A stretch of 64,000 bases of DNA from Chelonobacter sp050613185 (GCF_050613185.1 NZ_CP192511.1:1612001-1676000), one strand, 5' to 3'; positions 1 through 8,679 are shown, numbered from the stretch's first letter. The notes: generated by a model not told the origin, from the sequence alone. Translations and numbers: made by a program.

Positions 1-153
1 TGGCGGACTGGTTGGTTGTAAATTGAAGCCGAACGCCAAAATGGCCAGGCCGACTCCCCCCATGACTCCTAAGCCGATACCGCCAAGTCTGGCACCAATT
101 AGGATACACAGCAATACGATGGCAAATTGAAAGAGAAACATGAATTGCTCCAT
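1..153 (-). CDS. dcuB: Anaerobic C4-dicarboxylate carrier, Dcu family (5' end only)
   Basis: Only the first 51 residues are in the window; the gene runs off position 1. They are almost wholly hydrophobic and include GARLGGIGLG (residues 20-29), a stretch conserved at the start of Dcu carriers, which exchange succinate for fumarate, malate or aspartate across the inner membrane during anaerobic growth. The segment ending LQPTSPP resembles DcuB more than DcuA, so the symbol is an inference. The ATG is at 153-151. A Dcu carrier would supply fumarate to the reductase encoded at 59.9-63.2 kb. The 213 bp between this start and the tRNA hold one USS (312-320) and no regulatory site I could recognise. 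Confidence 0.8.
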   Translation of the reverse strand, partial: MEQFMFLFQFAIVLLCILIGARLGGIGLGVMGGVGLAILAFGFNLQPTSPP

Positions 154-366
154 TATTTTAATAAGAAAATATTTAATGATAAAAAGCGTTTCGCCAATTT
201 GAACGAGAACACTTCTGGACACTGGATTCAGGTGAGTACGGAACAGTGCTTCTGAATCGTGGCGCCATTTTATCAGTTATTAAAGAAAAAGAGAGGGGGA
301 AGTGTCACAAAACCGCACTTTATGTGCAAAAGTATGATTTTTTGTACAATAATCAACAAATTGGTT

Positions 367-443
367 TGGCGAATGTGGGCGGATTCGAACCGCCGGCCTA
401 TCCCTTAGGAGGGGATTGCTCTATCCGACTGAGCTACACATTC
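367..443 (-). tRNA. tRNA-Arg (anticodon CCU)
   Basis: A full cloverleaf reads on the minus strand. The acceptor stem is GAATGTG pairing with CACATTC, the D-arm holds AGCTCAGTCGGATAGAGC, and the T-loop has the usual GGTTCGAATCC. The 5-bp anticodon stem ATCCC/GGGAT encloses the loop CTCCTAA, giving anticodon CCU, which reads the rare arginine codon AGG. The 3' CCA is encoded (complement of 367-369). It lies 19 bp downstream of rapZ on the same strand, where npr stands in enterobacteria, and may be processed from read-through transcripts. Confidence 0.95.
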
Positions 444-462
444 GTAGGATCTGTCCGTGGAA

Positions 463-1320
463 TTATTGGCGTTTGTGCTTGCTTAACGAACTGTGTTGAA
501 TCTGAACTTTTTTGCCGCGCCCCAAGAAATATTCTCCCAATTGTTGGGCAATATACACCGAACGGTGTTTACCGCCGGTACAGCCGACGGCAACAGTGAG
601 ATAACTGCGGTTATTTTGTTCCAATAACGGCAACCAAGTTTCGATGTAATTACGGGTGGTATAAATAAAATTGTGTACTTCATTGTGGCGATTGAGGAAA
701 TCAATCACCGGTTCGTCCAGTCCGGTCAGCGGGCGTAACTGCGGATCCCAATGCGGATTCGGCAAAAAACGCACGTCAAACACATAATCCGCATCCAGTG
801 GAATGCCATATTTAAAGCCGAAAGATTCAAAAACAATATTGAGCTCTTTGTCGGATTTTCCGCGCAGAAATTGGCGTAGTTTTTCCGCCAATTCGTGGGT
901 GGAAATAGCGGAGGTATCCAATACTAAATCCGCGTGTTGAAATAAAGGCTCCAATAATTCGCGTTCTAATTCAATGGCGGATTCCAACGTCATATTTTTC
1001 ACTGACAGCGGATGTAAGCGCCGGCTGTCGCTATAGCGGCGAATTAGGATACCGGGTTCGCAGTCGAGAAAAATCAGTTTGAGCTTAATATCGTCCGCCA
1101 GTTGGCGTAATACCTGTTCGAATTGAATCGAGGATTCGGGCAAATTGCGAATATCGAGGCTGATCGCAACCGCACTTTGCTTTTGCGCTAAAATTTCGAT
1201 TGCTTGGTCAAAGAGGGCAAGCGGCAGATTGTCGATACAGTAGTAGCCGATGTCCTCAAGCGCACGCAATGCGACGGATTTGCCTGAACCTGAGCGTCCG
1301 CTGATGATAATCAGTTCCAT
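463..1320 (-). CDS. rapZ: RNase adapter / nucleotide-binding protein RapZ
   Basis: RapZ (YvcJ/YhbJ family, 285 residues here, normal length) binds small RNAs and, in enterobacteria, presents GlmZ to RNase E so as to tune glucosamine-6-phosphate synthase. The N-terminal kinase-like domain has a P-loop GRSGSGKS (residues 8-15). The C-terminal domain contains FDVRFLPNPHW near residue 182, the signature GCTGGKHRS near residue 247, and a basic tail (SSLSKHKRQ) suited to RNA binding. It follows ptsN by 29 bp in the same direction, the classical ptsN-rapZ pairing. Whether this organism has GlmY/GlmZ RNAs cannot be judged from the window. Confidence 0.96.
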   Translation of the reverse strand: MELIIISGRSGSGKSVALRALEDIGYYCIDNLPLALFDQAIEILAQKQSAVAISLDIRNLPESSIQFEQVLRQLADDIKLKLIFLDCEPGILIRRYSDSRRLHPLSVKNMTLESAIELERELLEPLFQHADLVLDTSAISTHELAEKLRQFLRGKSDKELNIVFESFGFKYGIPLDADYVFDVRFLPNPHWDPQLRPLTGLDEPVIDFLNRHNEVHNFIYTTRNYIETWLPLLEQNNRSYLTVAVGCTGGKHRSVYIAQQLGEYFLGRGKKVQIQHSSLSKHKRQ

Positions 1321-1349
1321 ATGTTGCCTCTCACAATAATATCCTATAC

Positions 1350-1832
1350 TTATGCCTCGCTTGAAGCCGTGTCCTCTTCATGTAGATCCAATTTGGAAAA
1401 AATATCCCAAATCTCTTCTTTACTGTGTGCCGCCCGTAACTGCTTAACCAGTGTTTTGTTACTCAGTTTTTTGGCGATTTCGGGTAACAACGCTTTGCAG
1501 CTGCCGCAGAGATTCGCGGGAATAAACAGTGCGAACAGCAGATCGACTTCACGGTTATCCGCCGCTTTGTAGTCAATCGGATTGGCTAATTGTAAAAATA
1601 CCGCAATCGGTTTATCGCCTTCACCCAGTTTGGCATGCGGCAGGGCGATTCCGTTGCCAAGTGCGGTACAACCGACTTTTTCGCGCTCACATAAGGCTTC
1701 AAAACAAACCTGACTATCGCCGCCGGTTTGTGCCGTCACCATTTCACTCAAGATTTCCAGCGTTCTTTTTTTACTCGAGGACATCACGCCTTGGCGAATA
1801 TTGTCCAAGCTGAGCAGATGAGTTAATTTCAT
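1350..1832 (-). CDS. ptsN: PTS nitrogen-regulatory enzyme IIA, PtsN
   Basis: A 160-residue EIIA of the fructose/mannitol fold. The phosphorylated histidine is His66 in GIALPHAK. In the nitrogen-related phosphotransferase chain PtsN is phosphorylated by NPr and controls partners such as potassium transporters. The enterobacterial order is lptB-rpoN-hpf-ptsN-rapZ-npr; here lptB is followed after only 27 bp by ptsN, so rpoN and hpf are missing from the locus, and npr is absent after rapZ. Loss of sigma-54 is expected in this family. The C-terminal extension is rich in Glu and Ser (HEEDTASSEA). Confidence 0.95.
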   Translation of the reverse strand: MKLTHLLSLDNIRQGVMSSSKKRTLEILSEMVTAQTGGDSQVCFEALCEREKVGCTALGNGIALPHAKLGEGDKPIAVFLQLANPIDYKAADNREVDLLFALFIPANLCGSCKALLPEIAKKLSNKTLVKQLRAAHSKEEIWDIFSKLDLHEEDTASSEA

Positions 1833-1859
1833 AATACAACGTCTCTAGGCTACGGGCGC

Positions 1860-2585
1860 TTACAATTTGAATTGATCGCCTAAATAAACCCGTTTTACAT
1901 CTTCATTTTCCAAGATTTCTCTCGGCGTACCGGTGGCAATCATGTTGCCGGCACTGACGATATAGGCGCGTTCGCATACGTCCAGTGTTTCGCGCACATT
2001 ATGGTCGGTAATCAGCACGCCCAAGCCGCGATCTTTGAGATGTAAAATAATTTTTTTAATATCAATCACCGAAATCGGATCGACCCCGGCAAAGGGTTCA
2101 TCCAACAGAATAAATTTCGGATTGACCGCCAAAGCGCGTGCAATTTCGACCCGACGGCGTTCCCCGCCGGACAAAGATTGTCCTAAATTATTGCGGATAT
2201 GATCGATATGAAATTCATCGATCAACTCTTCCGCCCGCTCGCGCCGTTGTTTCGGCGTGAGATCTTTACGGATCTCCAATACCGCCATCAAATTATCATA
2301 TACGCTGAGACGGCGGAAAATCGAGGCTTCCTGCGGCAAGTAGCCGATCCCTTGTTGGGCACGGTTGTGCATTGGCAGCAGCGTAATATCTTGATCATCA
2401 ATTTTAATCGAACCGTGATCATTTTTAACCAACCCGACCACCATATAAAAAGTGGTGGTTTTGCCGGCACCGTTCGGCCCGAGCAAGCCGACAATTTCAC
2501 CGGAATTGACGTTCAGGCTGACATTACGCACCACTTGGCGCCCCTTGTAGGACTTTGCCAGATTTTGTGCCGAAAGAATAGACAT
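1860..2585 (-). CDS. lptB: Lipopolysaccharide export ABC transporter ATPase LptB
   Basis: LptB is the cytoplasmic ATPase of the LptB2FG machine that extracts lipopolysaccharide from the inner membrane. The 241-residue protein has Walker A GPNGAGKTT (36-44), ABC signature LSGGE (138-142), Walker B with ILLDEPFAGVD (159-169), and a switch histidine in LITDHNVRET. It is preceded at 15 bp by lptA and forms an lptC-lptA-lptB operon. lptF and lptG are not in the window, as is usual, since they lie elsewhere. Confidence 0.97.
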   Translation of the reverse strand: MSILSAQNLAKSYKGRQVVRNVSLNVNSGEIVGLLGPNGAGKTTTFYMVVGLVKNDHGSIKIDDQDITLLPMHNRAQQGIGYLPQEASIFRRLSVYDNLMAVLEIRKDLTPKQRRERAEELIDEFHIDHIRNNLGQSLSGGERRRVEIARALAVNPKFILLDEPFAGVDPISVIDIKKIILHLKDRGLGVLITDHNVRETLDVCERAYIVSAGNMIATGTPREILENEDVKRVYLGDQFKL

Positions 2586-2600
2586 AGAATCTTAACCTGT

Positions 2601-3110
2601 TTATTTTTGTTGTAATTGTGACGGGTACAGGATGGTTTTTACGCGGCCTTTACCCTTGTTTTTGGCAATCATTTTTTGTTGTTGCACATCATAGGTGATC
2701 ACTTCGGCATTAATTTGACTGTCTAACTGTTTCAGCTGCGCATTGCCGGTCAGCACCAGATATTGGCTGCCAAGATCATAATTGACCTTGCCGGCATGCC
2801 CGTTAATCGGTTTGCCGTTATCCAGCTGTTGTTGGAAAGTCACCGGATTGCCGGTGGCTTCGATTTTTTCTTTGCCGCTGGAATTGTCGGCAGGGCGGAT
2901 AATCGTCACTTTGTTTGCGTTAATCAGAATCGAGCCTTGGGTGATCACCACATTGTCGGAAAAGGTGACAATATTGTTTTCCAAATCCAGAGATTGATTG
3001 TCCGAGGTGATATTAATCGGTTGCTGAGTGTCACTTTTCAGGGCTGAAGCCGAGAAAGAGAGCAACATTGCGCTGACGAATGCCAATGATTTAATTAGTT
3101 TGGATCTCAT
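2601..3110 (-). CDS. lptA: Periplasmic lipopolysaccharide bridge protein LptA
   Basis: LptA forms the beta-jellyroll bridge that carries lipopolysaccharide from LptC to LptD. The 169-residue precursor starts with a basic N-terminus and a hydrophobic stretch ending SASA, a signal peptide cut near residue 23 (before LKSDTQQP). The OstA/LptA domain follows, with INITSDNQSLDLENN at its start. Its start codon lies 20 bp inside the end of lptC, so the two are translationally coupled. The C-terminus is basic and glutamine-rich. Confidence 0.95.
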   Translation of the reverse strand: MRSKLIKSLAFVSAMLLSFSASALKSDTQQPINITSDNQSLDLENNIVTFSDNVVITQGSILINANKVTIIRPADNSSGKEKIEATGNPVTFQQQLDNGKPINGHAGKVNYDLGSQYLVLTGNAQLKQLDSQINAEVITYDVQQQKMIAKNKGKGRVKTILYPSQLQQK

Positions 3111-3672
3111 AATGGGTTTGTACCTGCTCTTTTAATGTGGCGACCTGTTGACGAAGGTTACCGATTAAACGTTTCCCGGTAGTGGTGAAACTTTGACCGA
3201 CAACGCTGACCATTGTATCAGATGTTATATCTTGTGTCGTTAAATTGACGACCGCACTTGACGTTTTCAGGCTATGGATTTTACTTTCCGGCAACAAACT
3301 TTCAATAGTGACATTATCGTCAAGATATAACATCTTATCTTTGCTGATTTTTGCTTGATCGGCGCTGAGTTTCCAACTGCGGACCAAATTATCGCTGTTT
3401 TTTGCGGTTTCAAACAAATAGACCACCGGCGATTTAAAAAGCGTATCGCCGCTTTGCTGAAAATATTCCACTTGATCAGCGGTAGCCACATATTGCTTGC
3501 GCCCGTCAACGGAATACAATGTGGTTTCCATACGGTTGGCGACATAATCCGGATTGTCACTGGTTTGAATTCGAGTGCTTAGCGTGGTTTCGTCTTGCTG
3601 ATTGAGCGAGTAATACCAAGCGAGCAAGCCGAGTGCAATCAGCAATAAAATACTATTCCAACGAAAATTCAT
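3091..3672 (-). CDS. lptC: Lipopolysaccharide export protein LptC
   Basis: LptC is the bitopic inner-membrane partner that hands lipopolysaccharide to LptA. I chose the ATG at 3672-3670 (MNFRWNSILLLI), giving 193 residues, because AGGAAAG lies three bases upstream and the next residues form the single membrane anchor (about 7-20) directly followed by the periplasmic domain. An in-frame start 21 codons upstream would add a Cys/Ile-rich tail atypical of the family. It heads the lptCAB operon and faces away from mlaF across a 230-bp gap; kdsD and kdsC, which precede it in enterobacteria, are absent here. Confidence 0.93.
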   Translation of the reverse strand: MNFRWNSILLLIALGLLAWYYSLNQQDETTLSTRIQTSDNPDYVANRMETTLYSVDGRKQYVATADQVEYFQQSGDTLFKSPVVYLFETAKNSDNLVRSWKLSADQAKISKDKMLYLDDNVTIESLLPESKIHSLKTSSAVVNLTTQDITSDTMVSVVGQSFTTTGKRLIGNLRQQVATLKEQVQTHYEIQTN

Positions 3673-3902
3673 CCGCTTTCCTGTTGAGTATAAAAGAATT
3701 AAACAATGCGAAATTCTAGCATAAATTCGCGACATTTAGGCAACTTCCCTATAATTAATCTATTTTCCGCCGGGGCAAATAGTTGAGCGAATATTTGACA
3801 TTATGCCTAAATTCATACAAGATTCGCCCAATTGACATCCGCTGGTTGATGGGCGTGGTAAGCGCTAAATCGTGGCGGATAAGGCAGAATGCAAGGAAAA
3901 AG
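3673..3902. promoter_or_regulatory. Divergent promoter region between lptC and mlaF
   Basis: This 230-bp gap separates two oppositely directed envelope operons and must hold promoters for both. On the plus strand TTGACA occurs at 3795-3800 and again at 3832-3837; neither has a convincing -10 box at 16-18 bp. I cannot place the start sites. Confidence 0.4.
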
Positions 3903-4697
3903 ATGAATAAATATTTGGTGGAGGTGAAAGATCTCACCTTCAAACGCGGCTCAAGAACGATTTATCAGGGACTAAACCTGAAAGTCGAACGCGGTAAAAT
4001 TACTGCGATTATGGGGCCGTCCGGAATCGGGAAAACCACCTTATTAAAATTGATTGGCGGACAACTCTATCCTGATTCGGGTGAAATTTTATTTGACGGC
4101 AGCGATATCACCCGCTTATCGAATACAAAGTTGTACCAATTACGTAAAAGAATGGGAATGTTGTTCCAGTCGGGGGCATTATTCACCGATATTTCAACCT
4201 TTGACAATGTGGCATTTCCATTGCGTGAGCACAGCAACCTGCCGGAGGCGCTGATTCGCCAGCTGGCATTGTTAAAACTGGAAGCCGTCGGTTTGCGCGG
4301 TGCGGCGGATTTAATGCCGTCGGAGCTGTCAGGCGGCATGGCGCGCCGGGTGGCATTGGCAAGAGCGGTGGCGTTGGATCCGGATTTGGTGATGTATGAC
4401 GAACCTTTCACCGGGCAAGACCCGATCAGCATGGGCGTGATCGTCAGCCTGATTAAACGCCTGAATAAAACCCTGCGTTTGACGTCAATCGTGGTCTCGC
4501 ATGATGTACAGGAAGTGTTGAGCATTGCCGATTATGCTTATATTGTCGCTGACCAAACCGTGATTGCCGAAGGCACGGCGCAGCAGTTACGCCAAAGCGG
4601 GGATCCGCGAGTGGTGCAGTTTTTGGCGGGTAATGAAGACGGCCCGGTGCAATTCCATTATCCGGCGAAAGCGTATATAGACGAGTTATTTGTATGA
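3903..4697 (+). CDS. mlaF: Phospholipid transport ABC ATPase MlaF
   Basis: MlaF powers the MlaFEDB complex, which moves phospholipids between the outer and inner membranes to keep the outer leaflet lipopolysaccharide-rich. With the ATG at 3903 (AAGGAAAAAG just upstream) the product has 264 residues: Walker A GPSGIGKTT near residue 38, signature LSGGMARR near 141, Walker B VMYDEPFTGQDP near 163. The reading frame stays open for 40 codons upstream, but that part lacks a ribosome site and does not resemble the family. The end overlaps mlaE by 4 bp. Confidence 0.96.
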   Translation: MNKYLVEVKDLTFKRGSRTIYQGLNLKVERGKITAIMGPSGIGKTTLLKLIGGQLYPDSGEILFDGSDITRLSNTKLYQLRKRMGMLFQSGALFTDISTFDNVAFPLREHSNLPEALIRQLALLKLEAVGLRGAADLMPSELSGGMARRVALARAVALDPDLVMYDEPFTGQDPISMGVIVSLIKRLNKTLRLTSIVVSHDVQEVLSIADYAYIVADQTVIAEGTAQQLRQSGDPRVVQFLAGNEDGPVQFHYPAKAYIDELFV

Positions 4698-5479
4698 TCA
4701 TTGCTGCTATTTCAAAACTGGGCGCTGGGGTGATCAGCGTGTTTCGCGCCTTGGGGCGTTCGGCGTTTATGTTGTACGGCGCGTTAGTCGGCGTGCCGCA
4801 GCCGAAAAAATATTTTCCGCTGTTGGTGAAACAGTTGTATGTCTTAGGTGTGCAATCGCTGCTGATTATTTTGCTATCGGGTTTATTTATCGGCATGGTA
4901 TTAGGATTGCAAGGTTATGTGGTGCTGGTCGGTTTTGCCGCCGAAAGCAGTTTGGGGCAGCTGGTGGCGCTGTCGTTATTGCGCGAACTCGGACCGGTGG
5001 TGACCGCACTTTTATTCGCCGGGCGTGCCGGGTCGGCATTGACTGCGGAAATCGGCTTAATGAAAGCGACCGAGCAACTTTCCAGTTTGGAAATGATGGC
5101 GGTTGATCCCCTGCGGCGTGTGATTTCCCCCCGTTTCTGGGCGGGAATTATTTCCATGCCGATTTTAACCGTGATTTTTGTTGCGGTCGGCATTTGGGGC
5201 GGCGCCTTGGTCGGCGTGGATTGGAAAGGCGTAGACGGCGGCAGTTTCTGGGCGGTTATGCAAAATTCGGTCAGCTGGAAAACGGATATTTTAAACGGCA
5301 TGATCAAAAGTGCGGTATTTGCGATAGCGGTGGTTTGGATCGCCCTGTTTAACGGCTATGATGCCCGCCCGACATCGGAAGGAATCAGTCGCGCAACCAC
5401 CAAAACCGTGGTGCACGCGTCATTAACCGTGCTGGCTTTAGATTTTATTTTAACCGCCATGATGTTCGGCGGTAATTAA
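4694..5479 (+). CDS. mlaE: Phospholipid transport permease MlaE
   Basis: MlaE is the inner-membrane permease of the Mla system. The 261-residue protein has five or six hydrophobic segments and the family-typical stretch LLRELGPVVTALLFAGRAGSA (about residues 95-115) and the EIGLMKATEQ coupling region. The start overlaps the mlaF stop (ATGA), and it is followed after 37 bp by mlaD. A USS lies inside it at 5003-5011. Confidence 0.96.
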   Translation: MIIAAISKLGAGVISVFRALGRSAFMLYGALVGVPQPKKYFPLLVKQLYVLGVQSLLIILLSGLFIGMVLGLQGYVVLVGFAAESSLGQLVALSLLRELGPVVTALLFAGRAGSALTAEIGLMKATEQLSSLEMMAVDPLRRVISPRFWAGIISMPILTVIFVAVGIWGGALVGVDWKGVDGGSFWAVMQNSVSWKTDILNGMIKSAVFAIAVVWIALFNGYDARPTSEGISRATTKTVVHASLTVLALDFILTAMMFGGN

Positions 5480-5516
5480 TTGCTTGGCGAAATGCCGGGC
5501 GTGTAAGGAAAGAAAA

Positions 5517-6020
5517 ATGCGTCAAACCATTAAATACGAATTTTGGGTCGGATTATTTTTGTTGTTAGGTATCGCGGCGCTGGTCTTTTTGGGCTTGCGC
5601 GTCACCAACGTACAGGGCTTTAGTGATCATAAAAGTTATAATTTACAAGCAACTTTTAACAATATCGGTGGTCTTAAAGTGCGGGCGGCGGTGAAAACCG
5701 GTGGCGTCGTGATCGGACGGGTCACGGCGATTGATTTGGATCCGCAAACTTATTTGCCGAGAGTTAGCTTGAGTATCGATCAGGAATTCGACAAAATTCC
5801 CGAAACCAGCTCGCTTTCAATTAAAACCTCCGGTTTATTGGGGGAACAATATATTGCACTGAACATCGGTTTTGATGACGGCGAGGTTGCCATGCTGAAA
5901 AACGGCGATACGATTCACGATACGACCTCAGCCATGGTGTTGGAAGATTTAATCGGGCAATTTCTGTATGGAGATAAAAAAGAAACTGCCTCCGATACAA
6001 CGGAAACAAAAGCAGAATAA
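5517..6020 (+). CDS. mlaD: Phospholipid transport substrate-binding protein MlaD (MCE domain)
   Basis: MlaD forms a membrane-anchored hexameric ring of MCE domains that channels phospholipid between MlaC and MlaE. The ATG at 5517 is preceded by AAGGAAAG, giving 167 residues. One membrane anchor spans about residues 7-26 (WVGLFLLLGIAALVFLGL). The MCE domain follows (about 36-115), with NIGGLKVRAAVKTGGVVIG and the hydrophobic pore-loop region LLGEQYIALN. The C-terminal tail is acidic and threonine-rich. Two codons separate it from the next start region. Confidence 0.95.
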   Translation: MRQTIKYEFWVGLFLLLGIAALVFLGLRVTNVQGFSDHKSYNLQATFNNIGGLKVRAAVKTGGVVIGRVTAIDLDPQTYLPRVSLSIDQEFDKIPETSSLSIKTSGLLGEQYIALNIGFDDGEVAMLKNGDTIHDTTSAMVLEDLIGQFLYGDKKETASDTTETKAE

Positions 6021-6049
6021 TTTTGATTATTTTGCACAGGAGAAAAGCA

Positions 6050-6691
6050 ATGCTACACAAGATGTTTAAAAAATGGTTCGCCGCAAGTGCGGTATTATTC
6101 ACCCTGTTTTTCAGCACATTGGCGGCGGCAGCGGATAATCCGTACCAATTAATGCAGCAGGCCTCGGACAAACTGTTTGCCTCGATTAGGACTAATCAGG
6201 CGAAAATTCAACAAAATCCGAATTATATGCGCACCATTGTCAAACAAGAATTAATGCCGTATGTGCATGTCAACTATGCCGGCTCGTTGGTGTTGGGGCA
6301 ATATTTTAAAAGCACCACCCCGGCGCAGCGCGATCAGTTTTTTAGCGCGTTTGCCAATTTTATCGAGCAGTCTTATGCGCAAGTGTTGACTATGTATAAT
6401 GACCAGCAAGTGCAAATTGAACAAGAAAAACCGATTGGTGATCAGAATATCGTCAGTATCCGAGTGAATCTGATCCAAAATAACGGTGCGGCGCCGCTTA
6501 AACTGGATTTCAAATGGCGCAAAAACACCCGCACCGGCGCATGGCAGGCATATGATATGGCGGCAGAGGGCGTGAGCATGGTCGAAACCAAGAAAAATGA
6601 GTGGAGCAACATTTTGCGCCAACAAGGGATCGACGCCCTGAGCGCGCAGATCGAGAAAAGTGCCGCTATTCCGATTAAGCTGGAAAAATAG
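6050..6691 (+). CDS. mlaC: Periplasmic phospholipid-binding protein MlaC
   Basis: MlaC shuttles phospholipid across the periplasm between the MlaA-porin complex and MlaD. I chose the ATG at 6050, which has AGGAGAAAAG upstream; the 213-residue precursor opens with a signal peptide (KKWFAASAVLFTLFFSTLAAAA, split near residue 30). The rest is the Ttg2D fold, including RTIVKQELMPYVHVNYAG and the QQGIDALSAQIEKSA end. mlaA is not in the window. USS at 6085-6093 falls in the signal peptide (SAV). Confidence 0.94.
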   Translation: MLHKMFKKWFAASAVLFTLFFSTLAAAADNPYQLMQQASDKLFASIRTNQAKIQQNPNYMRTIVKQELMPYVHVNYAGSLVLGQYFKSTTPAQRDQFFSAFANFIEQSYAQVLTMYNDQQVQIEQEKPIGDQNIVSIRVNLIQNNGAAPLKLDFKWRKNTRTGAWQAYDMAAEGVSMVETKKNEWSNILRQQGIDALSAQIEKSAAIPIKLEK

Positions 6692-6699
6692 GTGTCCGC

Positions 6700-7029
6700 T
6701 TGAATTTCGAATGGAATGTCAGTCAACGGCAAAACAGTTGGTCTCTGCAATTCAGTGGCGAGTTAACCCGTCGCACGTTGCTGCCGCTTTGGCAACAGCG
6801 TGCTTCGCTGTTTGCCGAAAACGCTTTTTCTTCGCCAGAGTCATGCTTATATATCGAGCTAAATCGTTTACAAATGGTGGATTCTGCCGGATTTGTGTTA
6901 ATATGTGAAATTCTTCATCATTATTCGCGGCAGAGCAGGGTAAAATTGGTCGCCGTACCGCACTTGGTACGCGATTTTGCCGAATTATACGATTTGGAAG
7001 AGTGGTTAACGCCCTTTATCCAACAATAA
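6700..7029 (+). CDS. mlaB: STAS-domain protein MlaB (TTG start)
   Basis: A 109-residue STAS-domain protein in the position of MlaB, which binds MlaF and is needed for assembly and activity of the transporter. The conserved loop VDSAGFVLICEIL (about 60-72) contains the serine corresponding to the functional Thr/Ser of the family. No ATG fits; the TTG at 6700, preceded by AGGTG at 6691-6694, gives a protein starting just before the first beta strand. It follows mlaC by 8 bp. Sequence similarity within this family is low, so the call rests partly on position. Confidence 0.88.
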   Translation: MNFEWNVSQRQNSWSLQFSGELTRRTLLPLWQQRASLFAENAFSSPESCLYIELNRLQMVDSAGFVLICEILHHYSRQSRVKLVAVPHLVRDFAELYDLEEWLTPFIQQ

Positions 7030-7075
7030 ATCACTGCCGTAGCTTAAAAGCAGCTTAAAGGAACGAAAAATACCA

Positions 7076-7345
7076 ATGAATGCACAGGTAATAGACGCAC
7101 AAGCAATCGAAGCGATTTTGCGCGAGCAACTCAATTTGGATGAGGTTTTTGTCAGTGGCGAAAATGCCCATTTTAATGTGATCGCAGTGAGTGATGACTT
7201 CGCCTCCATCAGTAAAGTTAAGCAACAGCAACTGATTTATGCGCCGTTAATGCAATATATTTCAAGCAATGAAATTCATGCGCTTTCAATCAAAACCTTC
7301 ACCGTTGCCAAATGGCAGCAAGCACGGTTATTGAACGGTCTTTAA
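7076..7345 (+). CDS. ibaG: BolA-family protein IbaG
   Basis: An 89-residue BolA/IbaG protein, a small regulator that associates with monothiol glutaredoxins and iron-sulphur clusters. FVSGENAHFNVIAVSDDF matches the family core, and the histidine in NEIHALSIKTFT corresponds to the conserved cluster ligand. It stands between mlaB and murA, the same order as in enterobacteria and H. influenzae. Confidence 0.93.
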   Translation: MNAQVIDAQAIEAILREQLNLDEVFVSGENAHFNVIAVSDDFASISKVKQQQLIYAPLMQYISSNEIHALSIKTFTVAKWQQARLLNGL

Positions 7346-7372
7346 TTTATTTCGGATTTTCAAGGAGAACTC

Positions 7373-8650
7373 ATGGAAAAGTTTCGTATTTACGGCAAAA
7401 GCTGTTTAAAAGGCAGTGTTGATATTTCAGGCGCAAAAAATGCGGCATTACCGATTTTGTTTGCTGCGATTTTGGCAGAAGAGCCAGTCACTCTGACCAA
7501 TGTACCGGACTTGAAAGATGTGTCAACCACGCTGAAAATTTTGAAAAAATTGGGTGTGACGGTTGAGAAAAAAGACAAAAATAGCGTTTATCTCGACGCT
7601 TCGAATATCAATAATTTTGTGACGCCGTATGAGTTGGTGAAAACCATGCGCGCCTCGATTTGGGCGCTAGCCCCGCTAGTGGCGCGCTTTTGCCAAGGGC
7701 AGGTTTCTTTGCCGGGCGGCTGTTCGATTGGCACGCGTCCGGTCGATTTGCACATTTCCGGTTTGGAAAAATTGGGTGCCAAAATCAAACTGGAAGACGG
7801 TTATGTCAAAGCCTTTGTGGACGGGCGTTTGAAAGGCGCCAATATCATGATGGACAAAATCAGCGTCGGCGCAACCTTGTCGGTGATGATGGCGGCGACC
7901 TTAGCCAAAGGCACGACGATTATCGAAAATGCCGCGCGTGAACCGGAAATCACCGATACCGCACTTTTCCTGAACAAACTGGGTGCGAAGATCAGCGGCG
8001 CCGGCACGGATTTAATCACCGTTGAAGGCGTTGAACGTTTGGGTGGCGGCGAACACCATGTGATTCCGGATCGAATCGAAACCGGTACTTTCTTAGTGGC
8101 GGCGGCGATTTCCGGCGGGCGCATTGTTTGCCGTGGCACGCGTGCCTCAACGTTAGACGCAGTCATCGAAAAACTGCGTGAAGCCGGTGCGCAAATCGAT
8201 ATTAGCGAAGATACAATCACCTTGGATATGCTGGGCTACCGTCCAAGAGCGGTCAATGTGCGCACCGCACCGCACCCGGGTTTCCCGACCGATATGCAGG
8301 CGCAATTCACCTTATTGAATATGGTGGCGGAAGGTACGGGCATTATCACCGAAACAATCTTCGAAAACCGTTTTATGCACATTCCGGAATTAATCCGCAT
8401 GGGTGCGAAAGCCGATATCGAAGGCAACACCGCGATTTGTTACGGCGTGGCGAATCTGAACGGTGCCGAAGTGATGGCGACCGATTTGCGCGCCTCCGCC
8501 AGTTTGGTACTGGCAGGTTGTATCGCCAACGGTGAAACCGTGGTTGATCGGATTTATCATATCGATCGCGGCTATGAGCATATCGAAGAAAAATTGCGTG
8601 GTTTAGGGGCGCGTATCGAGCGTTTTTCTGAAGCGGAAAGTGAAGAATAA
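7373..8650 (+). CDS. murA: UDP-N-acetylglucosamine 1-carboxyvinyltransferase MurA
   Basis: MurA transfers enolpyruvate from PEP to UDP-GlcNAc, the first committed step of peptidoglycan synthesis. The 425-residue protein has Lys22-Asn23 in GAKNAALP and the PEP-attacking Cys117 in PGGCSIGTRPVDLH, so it should be sensitive to fosfomycin at the target level. AAGGAG lies 7 bp before the ATG. An intrinsic terminator follows at 8680. Confidence 0.98.
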   Translation: MEKFRIYGKSCLKGSVDISGAKNAALPILFAAILAEEPVTLTNVPDLKDVSTTLKILKKLGVTVEKKDKNSVYLDASNINNFVTPYELVKTMRASIWALAPLVARFCQGQVSLPGGCSIGTRPVDLHISGLEKLGAKIKLEDGYVKAFVDGRLKGANIMMDKISVGATLSVMMAATLAKGTTIIENAAREPEITDTALFLNKLGAKISGAGTDLITVEGVERLGGGEHHVIPDRIETGTFLVAAAISGGRIVCRGTRASTLDAVIEKLREAGAQIDISEDTITLDMLGYRPRAVNVRTAPHPGFPTDMQAQFTLLNMVAEGTGIITETIFENRFMHIPELIRMGAKADIEGNTAICYGVANLNGAEVMATDLRASASLVLAGCIANGETVVDRIYHIDRGYEHIEEKLRGLGARIERFSEAESEE

Positions 8651-8679
8651 TAAAAACAGCTTGGCGGACTAACTGACTG

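Noticed and set aside
246..599. 117-codon open frame on the plus strand across the tRNA and rapZ end
   Set aside because: It runs antisense through tRNA-Arg and the rapZ C-terminus, has no ribosome site, and its composition is explained by those genes.
3673..3735. 21-codon N-terminal extension of lptC
   Set aside because: The ATG at 3672 has AGGAAAG at the right distance and gives a normal membrane anchor.
3783..3902. 40-codon N-terminal extension of mlaF
   Set aside because: In frame but without a ribosome site, and atypical for the family; the ATG at 3903 has a good one.
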